Notes under the pieces: model-generated
Databases searched by the model: none
The model's input: only the letters and a program-made list of their open reading frames with translations
Told to the model about the DNA's origin: nothing
Shown: in pieces, positions 31,275 through 37,803 of the stretch
Layout of the letters: every line of letters starts with the position of its first letter
Position numbering within the stretch: position 1 is the stretch's first letter
Origin: Euryarchaeota archaeon RBG_19FT_COMBO_56_21
GTDB taxonomy: Archaea > Thermoplasmatota > Thermoplasmata > UBA10834
NCBI GenBank assembly: GCA_001800815.1
Contig: MGWC01000032.1
Span: forward strand, 1-40,666
Length of the DNA stretch: 40,666 bases
Direction of reading: 5' to 3'
Position numbers and translations under genes: made by a program

Positions 31275-33149
31275 TCACTTCGCCGGCGCCTTGAACAGGT
31301 AGCAGGCGACCATGTGACCCCCGCCTACGTCAATCAGTGGCGGCTCGATGGTGTGCACGAAGCTGACCACGACAGACTCCTTCGGCCCTTTGATCTCCTT
31401 GATCTCTGCGGGTTCGACGCCCATCGCCGCCATGTTGCCCTCCGCGGCCATTCTGGCGAAGAGCCCTTTCGCCTCACCCGCAAACGCTTCCCACTTCTTC
31501 CCACCGCAGCACAGACGGATCCTGACCGAGCTCTTGTCGGCCTTTGGCGTCAGCAGGAGATTGTAGAACCCAGATCTCGGATTCATCTGCAACTCCTTCA
31601 CGACGAGCTCAGCCGCCTCCCGGGCGACCCTTGCGGGCGTGAGCTTCGCCTGGCTGCAAGTGACTGTCACTCTGCCCGATCCGACCATCATCTTTCCTGC
31701 GCCCTTGAACTCCGAGTAGCCTCCTTTGACGAGGCTCTTGGTGAAGTCCTGGAGGAATCCAACGGTCGTCTCGGTCTTCGTCGCCTCCCCCTCCGCCTTC
31801 TGGGGGTTCTCCTCTCCGACCGTGATGGCGACTGTCGCGCCTGAGACCCGGGCGTCCAGGATGGTACCGAACAGCGGATGTCCCCTGCTCCGGAACTCAA
31901 CCGACTTTGTGAGCTTCTCGAGAAACTCCTTTGCCACGTACTCTCCGGGAACCTGGATGGATTTCGTTCCCAGGACAAGCTCCTTGCTCCCTCCGACCAC
32001 GTTCACGGCGTAGACGGCCTGGAACATGGGCATCTTGTCCTTGAGCTCGGACACCTTGGATTCGATAAAACTCAAGACCTTGTTCGAAGACCCGCCTTCC
32101 TTCATCTTGATGACCAGCGAGAACCCGCTCGGCTCGATCTCCTCTATGTGCGTCTTCATCGGGTGCTCGGGAGCGGCGACGTTCTCCTCCTCGAGCAGCC
32201 ATGCCGCGAGGTCCTTGCCTTCCCAGCCGCACTCGTTGAAGCTGAACGGGCATCTCGGTCGGAACCTGCACCCGAGCGGCACGTTCGTGGCGCTCGGTAT
32301 CTCTCCCTTGATCTGTATCCGCCCGTGCTTGTGCTCGGGGTCCGGCACCGGGACCGCCGACAATAGCGCGCGCGTGTAGGGGTGCTTGGGCTCGAATATG
32401 ACCTTGTCGGTCTCCGCGAGTTCGACCACGCGGCCGAGGTACATGACTCCGAGTCTGTCGCTGACGTATCTCGCGACCGCGATGTCGTGCGTTATGAAGA
32501 GGTACGGGATATTGTATTTGTCCCGGAGGTCCAGCATGAGGTTGAGGACCCCGGCCCTGATGGAAACATCCAGCATGGAAACCGGCTCGTCAGCCACTAT
32601 CACCCTCGGGTTGATGACGAGCGCTCTCGCGATGGACACCCTCTGTCTCTGCCCTCCGCTCAGCTCGTGCGGGAATCTGCTCAGATATTCCCTGGCCGGG
32701 GCTAAGCCAGCGTCCTCGAGCGCCTTGACAACGTGCTCCACCCGCTCCTCGTAGGTCTTCCCTATGTGATGGTTGATGAGGGGCTCCATGATCGTCTGGA
32801 GGACCGTCGTGCGCGGGTTCAGGCTCTCGTAGGGGTCCTGGAACACCATCTGGATGTTCCTTCTGAAGACCTTGAGGTTGTCCGATTCCAAGAGGGCGAT
32901 ATCCCTGCCCAGGAAGAACACAGAGCCGCCTGTGGGGTCCTCGAGTCTGGTAAGGAGCCGGCCTGTGGTCGTCTTGCCGCAACCGCTCTCTCCCACGAGG
33001 CCGAGTATCTCGCCCTCGTGTATCTCGAAGTTGACATCGTCGACCGCCTTCACGAAGACCGGTTCTTCGAAGCTGAACAGCCCGCGCGAGAGCTCGAAGT
33101 ACTTCTTCAGGCTGGTGACTTTGATGACAACATCGCTTCCGACAGGCAT
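31275..33149 (-). CDS. oppF: Peptide ABC transporter ATPase OppF/DppF with large C-terminal insert, 624 aa
   Basis: The ATPase core is complete: Walker A '[14 protein letters not shown]' (about 52-64), Q-loop '[12 protein letters not shown]', signature '[15 protein letters not shown]', Walker B '[12 protein letters not shown]' and H-loop 'FITHDIAV'. The oligopeptide C-terminal motif starts normally with C294, C300 and C307 ('[14 protein letters not shown]'), a 4Fe-4S-binding site in some relatives, but its last part '[10 protein letters not shown]' with C616 comes only at the extreme end. About 260 residues (330-590) lie between. Usual length is 320-350 aa. The insert may be two related halves, the second rich in lysine and containing '[12 protein letters not shown]' and '[12 protein letters not shown]'. 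ATG overlaps the oppD stop (TGATG). Confidence 0.92.
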   Translation of the reverse strand: MPVGSDVVIKVTSLKKYFELSRGLFSFEEPVFVKAVDDVNFEIHEGEILGLVGESGCGKTTTGRLLTRLEDPTGGSVFFLGRDIALLESDNLKVFRRNIQMVFQDPYESLNPRTTVLQTIMEPLINHHIGKTYEERVEHVVKALEDAGLAPAREYLSRFPHELSGGQRQRVSIARALVINPRVIVADEPVSMLDVSIRAGVLNLMLDLRDKYNIPYLFITHDIAVARYVSDRLGVMYLGRVVELAETDKVIFEPKHPYTRALLSAVPVPDPEHKHGRIQIKGEIPSATNVPLGCRFRPRCPFSFNECGWEGKDLAAWLLEEENVAAPEHPMKTHIEEIEPSGFSLVIKMKEGGSSNKVLSFIESKVSELKDKMPMFQAVYAVNVVGGSKELVLGTKSIQVPGEYVAKEFLEKLTKSVEFRSRGHPLFGTILDARVSGATVAITVGEENPQKAEGEATKTETTVGFLQDFTKSLVKGGYSEFKGAGKMMVGSGRVTVTCSQAKLTPARVAREAAELVVKELQMNPRSGFYNLLLTPKADKSSVRIRLCCGGKKWEAFAGEAKGLFARMAAEGNMAAMGVEPAEIKEIKGPKESVVVSFVHTIEPPLIDVGGGHMVACYLFKAPAK

Positions 33150-34411
33150 CAGCTACCAAGCCTCCTGAGTCTGGGCTGAAGCTCTTTTGCGTAGTGGCAG
33201 TAGGCTATGTGTCCTGGCTCCAGCTCGATCCCCCTCGGGACTACTTTAGAGCAATCATCCTTGGCGTACTCGCATCTCGGGTGGAACGGGCACCCCGGGG
33301 GCGGATTGACGAGGTCCGGGGGGAATCCTGGAATCGAGATCAACCGGTGCCTCGCTCCCTCAATGGACGGGAACGAGCCCAGTAGCCCTGATGTATACGG
33401 ATGGGCCGTGTTCTTGAACACCTGAACGGTCCTGCCTATCTCCATGATCCGCCCGGCGTACATGACAGCTATCTTGTCGCTCACCTCGGCCACGACCGAC
33501 ACATCGTGCGTGATGATCATCATGGCCATCTTGAGCTGCTCCTGGAGCTTGCGTATCTCGAACAGTATGCGGTCCTGCGTGATGACGTCCAGCGCCGTCG
33601 TGGGCTCGTCCGCGATGATGAACTTCGGGGACAGCGCCAGCGCGAGCGCGATCATCGCCCTCTGCTTCATGCCCCCGCTGAACTCGTGCGGGTAGTTCGT
33701 GATCCTGTCCTCCGGTATCCCGACGAAGCTGAAGAGCGCCTTGGCGCGCTTCACTGCCTTCTCGTCGTCGATGTCCTCATGGAGCTGGATAGCCTCGGTG
33801 ATCTGGTCCCCGACTCTGAAGACCGGGTTGAAGGCGTTCATGGCTCCCTGGAAGATCATCGATATCTCCTTCCACCTGATCTTCCTGATCTCCTCGTTGA
33901 AGTCGTCCAAACGCCCATCCTTGAGCTTGGACTTGCCAAGGAGGTCGAAGAAGTAGGTCAGTGCGTGCAGCCTCTCCGTGAGCTCTCCAGCCTCTACAGC
34001 AATCGCCGCGAGCCGCTCCATCTGCTCCGAGGTGCCCTTGGTCTTGGCCTGCTCGATCTTCTCCTCGATGCCGTGTTTCTCCCCGAGCACACCAGTGAGT
34101 CTCGCCCTCAGTGTTGCTATCTCGCGCTCCCTGCCCTTTGGGTTGCCCTTCAGCATCTGGTCGTAGTCCAACCTGAGGAGCCTCGTCCTAGGAGGCTCCT
34201 TGAAGAAAATGAAACCGCTCTTGACGAAGCCGTTCGGGGGCAACAGCTGCGTGATGGCGTAGGCGGCCGTGGTCTTCCCGCAGCCGCTCTCTCCGACGAG
34301 GCCCATCGTCTCGCCAGCATCTATGCTGAAGCTGACGCCATCCACCGCCTTGACCCAGCCGTTCTGAATCTTGAAGTGTACCTTCAGGTCCTGAACCTCG
34401 ATCAGTGCCAT
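33149..34411 (-). CDS. oppD: Peptide ABC transporter ATPase OppD/DppD with insert between Walker A and Q-loop
   Basis: Walker A '[17 protein letters not shown]', Q-loop '[14 protein letters not shown]', signature '[16 protein letters not shown]', Walker B '[12 protein letters not shown]' and H-loop '[11 protein letters not shown]' are all intact, so the ATPase should be active. Between Walker A and the Q-loop about 95 extra residues (about 80-175) form a charged, heptad-like stretch ('[20 protein letters not shown]', '[20 protein letters not shown]') that is probably coiled coil. The C-terminal Cys motif '[14 protein letters not shown]' with a last Cys in 'GHIAYCHY' is normal. The ATG at 34411 is preceded by GAGGTGA; GTG at 34420 is possible. 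420 aa against about 320-330 usual. Confidence 0.93.
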   Translation of the reverse strand: MALIEVQDLKVHFKIQNGWVKAVDGVSFSIDAGETMGLVGESGCGKTTAAYAITQLLPPNGFVKSGFIFFKEPPRTRLLRLDYDQMLKGNPKGREREIATLRARLTGVLGEKHGIEEKIEQAKTKGTSEQMERLAAIAVEAGELTERLHALTYFFDLLGKSKLKDGRLDDFNEEIRKIRWKEISMIFQGAMNAFNPVFRVGDQITEAIQLHEDIDDEKAVKRAKALFSFVGIPEDRITNYPHEFSGGMKQRAMIALALALSPKFIIADEPTTALDVITQDRILFEIRKLQEQLKMAMMIITHDVSVVAEVSDKIAVMYAGRIMEIGRTVQVFKNTAHPYTSGLLGSFPSIEGARHRLISIPGFPPDLVNPPPGCPFHPRCEYAKDDCSKVVPRGIELEPGHIAYCHYAKELQPRLRRLGS

Positions 34412-34416
34412 CTTGG

Positions 34417-36564
34417 TCACCTCTTCCTCAGCCTTGGGTTTACGACCTCGTCGAATGCCCTACCTATCAGGTAGAAGCTCATCGAAAGGAGAGTTATGCA
34501 AATGCCAGGGGGCAGGAGCCACCACCAGGCTATCAGGGATTGCCCGCTTATCTGCAGATACTGGAGCATCATGCCCCAAGTGACATTGTTCACATCCCCG
34601 AACCCGAGGAACGCCAATATGGCCTCCGTGACTATCGCGCCGCTTATGGTGAAGGTCATGTACAGGAACGTGTACGGTAGGACGTTCGGTGCGATGTGCC
34701 TGAATATCAGCCTCGATTCGCTCGCGCCAGCGATGATAGCAGCGTCCACGAAGGCTCGTTCCTTGAGGGACAACGTGACCGAACGTATGACCCTCGCGAT
34801 GCCGGCCCAGGATAATATCGCAATGATAATCATGATGTTGACCAGGGACGGCCCGAAGACGGCTGCGAACAGGAGCAGTATGACCAGACCAGGAAGGCTC
34901 AGCATGACGTCCGTCGCTCGCATCAGGAGGCTGTCGATCATCCCCGGATAGAAGCCGGCCACCAGCCCGACAACAGTACCTATGACCACCGCGACGAATG
35001 CGGCGGTGATGCCCACCATCAGCTCGGACCTAGTCCCGTAAATGAGCCATGCCAGGATGTCATGGCCCTCGTAGTCGGTGCCCAGCAGATATCTGTTCCC
35101 CGAAGGGTACTTCCCAGGAGGCAGGGGCGCCTTGTTCACCCCGGACAGGGTGGATACAAACATAGTGTTCTCGCTGGTGACCACCGCGAAGTAGTTGCCT
35201 GTCACGCTCGACTGGATGTAGATGTTGCCCAGGAACGAGACCGGAGTCAGCGCGCCGCCGCTCGGGGCAGCGAAGGTAGCGTTGATCCCCAGCAGTCCGT
35301 CGGATAGGTATATGATGCCCCTGTCAGAGCTGTAGATGAACGTGCCCAGGCCGCTCACGTACTGGGGCGGGCTGTTTATGTAACCTTCAGTGAGCGAGAA
35401 CATCGTCCTGTTGTACCTGACGGAGCCGGTATCGGCATCCACTCCAGCAATGAATCCGCGGCTTTCCGCCTTGCCCGTGACTATGACGCCCGCTGGGGAT
35501 GGGTACAGGTCAGCAATCTGGAAGTCAGATATGCCTGGCATTATCAGAGGGCCAGACCACAGGGGTTCCCCTGTCTCCCTCTGATAGGCGATCAGGTCAT
35601 CGTCGGTTGTCGCGAGTATGATAACCGTCTTGCCAAAGGCGTCGCTTGCGCCACGGGCATATGGGAAGGTGATCATCCGCTTCGAGTCGATCGGCGTGAA
35701 CTCGTTACCGTTGAGCGTGTAGTTCTTTCTCCACATCTGAGCCCCTAGCTGGATGTTCTGGACGACTCCCGTCAGAGGGCTCTTCTCGACATCGATTCTA
35801 TAGGCGCGGAGATCCGAGGACGTGGGGATGATGATCACACTGCCATTCTCGAAGTCTCCGTCAACCACCAGAGGATTCCCAATAATCGTCTCATCGGTGA
35901 TCTCGAGAGTGTCGGTGAAGGTTCTGGGCTCAGGGAAGAACCCCAGGGTGTCTCTCGGGACTTTGTCATATAGCCAGACGTTGTGCTCATCCGCCATCAC
36001 GAGGGCGAGGCGAGAGTTCCTCAGAGCCAGTGTATATCCGTTCCACAGGTTCGAAGTGTACTTCGGCTCGAAGCCCAAGTCCCATTCGACGTTGAGGTCT
36101 ATCAGGTTGTCCGCGTATTCGTACACGGTCTGACCGTCCCGCACGAGGAAGTAAGAGGTCTCTCCTACGACCCGGGGGAAGTGCACGTACTCGACGTAGT
36201 CGAAGCCTTCCGGAAGCGTGTAGGTTGTCGGATCCTGTATCTCGATCTCCTGGACCCCAGTTCCAATAGGAAAGATGAGAGCTTTGCCAACGTCCTGCGA
36301 ATAGAGCATGAGGCCGATCAAGCCTTCCTCCCTGGTGTCCGCGGTGAGTCCCATTGGTGCGCTCCAGTTGTACTGCTCGGTGAGAGTGAGCTCCACGCTG
36401 TTCGCGTAGAAGACATCCTCCGCAGGGGCCCGGAAATCGGGGTCATATGGCGATATTATGGGCGCAAAGACGGCCAAAACAAAGAACGTCAGGACTATGC
36501 CGAGGCCCGCAAGTCCGGTCTTCGAGCCCTTGTAAAGTTTCCAGGTGCGTATCGGCCCTCTCAT
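34417..36564 (-). CDS. oppC: Peptide ABC transporter permease OppC/DppC with about 440-residue external insert, 715 aa
   Basis: The first transmembrane helix ('GLAGLGIVLTFFVLAVFAPI') and 'ISPYDPDF' match DppC, and the rest of a DppC resumes at 'RYLLGTDYEGHDILAWLIYG' (about 491) with the permease core and the EAA-like 'AAIIAGASESRLIFRHIAPN'. Normally about 25-30 residues separate these two parts; here there are about 440. The insert is strand-rich with repeats such as 'VIIIPTSSDLRAYRID', 'VIILATTDDDLIAYQRETGE' and 'GFIAGVDADTGSVRYNRT', which recall blades of a PQQ/WD-like beta-propeller. By topology it lies outside the cell. The frame stays open upstream with plausible residues to a CTG at 36648, so ATG at 36564 may not be the true start. 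Confidence 0.92.
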   Translation of the reverse strand: MRGPIRTWKLYKGSKTGLAGLGIVLTFFVLAVFAPIISPYDPDFRAPAEDVFYANSVELTLTEQYNWSAPMGLTADTREEGLIGLMLYSQDVGKALIFPIGTGVQEIEIQDPTTYTLPEGFDYVEYVHFPRVVGETSYFLVRDGQTVYEYADNLIDLNVEWDLGFEPKYTSNLWNGYTLALRNSRLALVMADEHNVWLYDKVPRDTLGFFPEPRTFTDTLEITDETIIGNPLVVDGDFENGSVIIIPTSSDLRAYRIDVEKSPLTGVVQNIQLGAQMWRKNYTLNGNEFTPIDSKRMITFPYARGASDAFGKTVIILATTDDDLIAYQRETGEPLWSGPLIMPGISDFQIADLYPSPAGVIVTGKAESRGFIAGVDADTGSVRYNRTMFSLTEGYINSPPQYVSGLGTFIYSSDRGIIYLSDGLLGINATFAAPSGGALTPVSFLGNIYIQSSVTGNYFAVVTSENTMFVSTLSGVNKAPLPPGKYPSGNRYLLGTDYEGHDILAWLIYGTRSELMVGITAAFVAVVIGTVVGLVAGFYPGMIDSLLMRATDVMLSLPGLVILLLFAAVFGPSLVNIMIIIAILSWAGIARVIRSVTLSLKERAFVDAAIIAGASESRLIFRHIAPNVLPYTFLYMTFTISGAIVTEAILAFLGFGDVNNVTWGMMLQYLQISGQSLIAWWWLLPPGICITLLSMSFYLIGRAFDEVVNPRLRKR

Positions 36565-36641
36565 GAGCTTCTTCAGGGTCGGGTCGGAGAATATGTTGTC
36601 CGCCTTCGGTCTCGGGGCGCTTCCACCCGTGCCCTGGGCCG

Positions 36642-37604
36642 TCAGATCCTCACCCTCGGGTCAAGATATCCGTAGATCATGTCCGCGAAGAAGTTGCCGA
36701 CGAGCACGAGTAGGGTGATGATGAACAGGGTGGCCTCGGCTACGGGGAAGTCCAGCTGCGAGAGCGACCGGATGTACAACGCACCCACGCCCGGGAACGT
36801 GAACACGTTCTCGAGCACAACCGCGCCGCTAACGGAGAATACGATCGATATGATGAACGATGTGACCACGGGCAGCATCGCGTTCCTAGCGCCGTGCTTG
36901 TAGAGCACCGTCCGCTCGGGCAGCCCGATCGCCTTCGCGGTCACCATGTAATTCTCCCCTATGATGTCCAGCATGGCCGTCCTCATGAGGAGGATGGTCC
37001 CCGCGAGGTTCAAGAGAATCAATACCACGAGCGGCAGGGTCATGTGCCACAGGATATTCAGGGGCTTCCATAAGTCGACAGAGGGGTCATACCACCCCGT
37101 AAGAGGGAACAGATCCAGCTGAGATGCGAAAACGAGCAGGAATATCAGGCCTATCCAGAAGGACGGCATGTTGTAGAACACGAGGCTGGTCACGACCGCC
37201 GTCCCGTCGCCCACACCACCCCTCTTCCATGCGATGTACGCCCCGACGTAAATCCCAATGAGGTACGAGATGATCGTGGCGAGGCCGAACAGCAGAAGGG
37301 TCCTGGGAATCCTATCTTGCAGCAGATTCCAGACGGGTTCCGCCTGGGAGAAGGACGTGCCGAAGTCAAATGTGAGCATGTGCTTCATGTAGAGCACATA
37401 TCTCTCCTGGATAGGTTTGTCGAACCCGAAGTATGCCTCGAGGAATTCCTTGTCCGCGGGCTTGATGAGCGGGTTCTGTGCGAGAAGGTCCTGGGGTTTC
37501 GCAGGCAACGACTCGAACATTATGAAAATCAGGGTCAGGATAATGATGAGGGTTACGAAGGTCTGTAACACCCTCTCGACGATGTACCTGCTCATCCCGG
37601 CCAT
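36642..37604 (-). CDS. oppB: Peptide ABC transporter permease OppB/DppB
   Basis: An ordinary member of the family, about 320 aa with six helices: 'YIVERVLQTFVTLIIILTLI' as first helix, the external 'FGFDKPIQERYVLYMKHML', 'FGTSFSQAEPV', and the EAA-like loop 'TAKAIGLPERTVLYKHGARN' that contacts the ATPases. Unlike its partners it carries no insert. The frame is open to 37709, but the ATG at 37604 or the one at 37595 (MSRYIVERV) fits the family start. It is the first gene after a promoter region with an inverted repeat, and oppC begins at its end. Confidence 0.95.
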   Translation of the reverse strand: MAGMSRYIVERVLQTFVTLIIILTLIFIMFESLPAKPQDLLAQNPLIKPADKEFLEAYFGFDKPIQERYVLYMKHMLTFDFGTSFSQAEPVWNLLQDRIPRTLLLFGLATIISYLIGIYVGAYIAWKRGGVGDGTAVVTSLVFYNMPSFWIGLIFLLVFASQLDLFPLTGWYDPSVDLWKPLNILWHMTLPLVVLILLNLAGTILLMRTAMLDIIGENYMVTAKAIGLPERTVLYKHGARNAMLPVVTSFIISIVFSVSGAVVLENVFTFPGVGALYIRSLSQLDFPVAEATLFIITLLVLVGNFFADMIYGYLDPRVRI

Positions 37605-37620
37605 GTCTGAATCGTCCCCC

Positions 37621-37644
37621 CAAATGGGCAGGCCTTCCCATTTG
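37621..37644. promoter_or_regulatory. Inverted repeat in the leader of the oppBCDF operon
   Basis: CAAATGGG-caggcctt-CCCATTTG forms an 8-bp stem with an 8-base loop. It lies 17 bases before the oppB ATG and just after the transcription start expected from the TATA-like element, suited to a repressor operator or an RNA hairpin over the leader. Confidence 0.5.
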
Positions 37645-37654
37645 TCTGAGTGAG

Positions 37655-37675
37655 CATATAATCGCTTAATAAAAC
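37655..37675 (-). promoter_or_regulatory. Promoter region of oppBCDF
   Basis: The minus strand carries TTTTATTAA (37667-37675) and TTATATG (37656-37662). Either can serve as TATA box. It indicates that oppBCDF can be transcribed separately from oppA, which ends 200 bases upstream. Confidence 0.45.
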
Positions 37676-37745
37676 TTTGGTAGCGCAGGTTCGGTATGGT
37701 ACATCGCATCGCCGTGTGCCAGATTCATGGCCCAGCCTGATCTCC

Positions 37746-37774
37746 AAAATTGAAAAATGAAAGGTTGGGAAAAG
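37746..37774 (-). terminator. T-rich tract after oppA
   Basis: On the minus strand the sequence 30-58 bases after the oppA stop has successive T runs (CCTTTTCC, CCTTTC, ATTTTTC, AATTTTG) without a strong hairpin, the usual form of archaeal terminators. It would allow oppA to be made in excess over the permease genes. Confidence 0.55.
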
Positions 37775-37803
37775 GTTTGATTGGTTTGTGCCTAGGACTC
37801 AGG

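Noticed and set aside
33401..34474. Rightward open frame of 357 codons
   Set aside because: It mirrors oppD on the other strand; composition is that of an antisense frame and no domain is visible.
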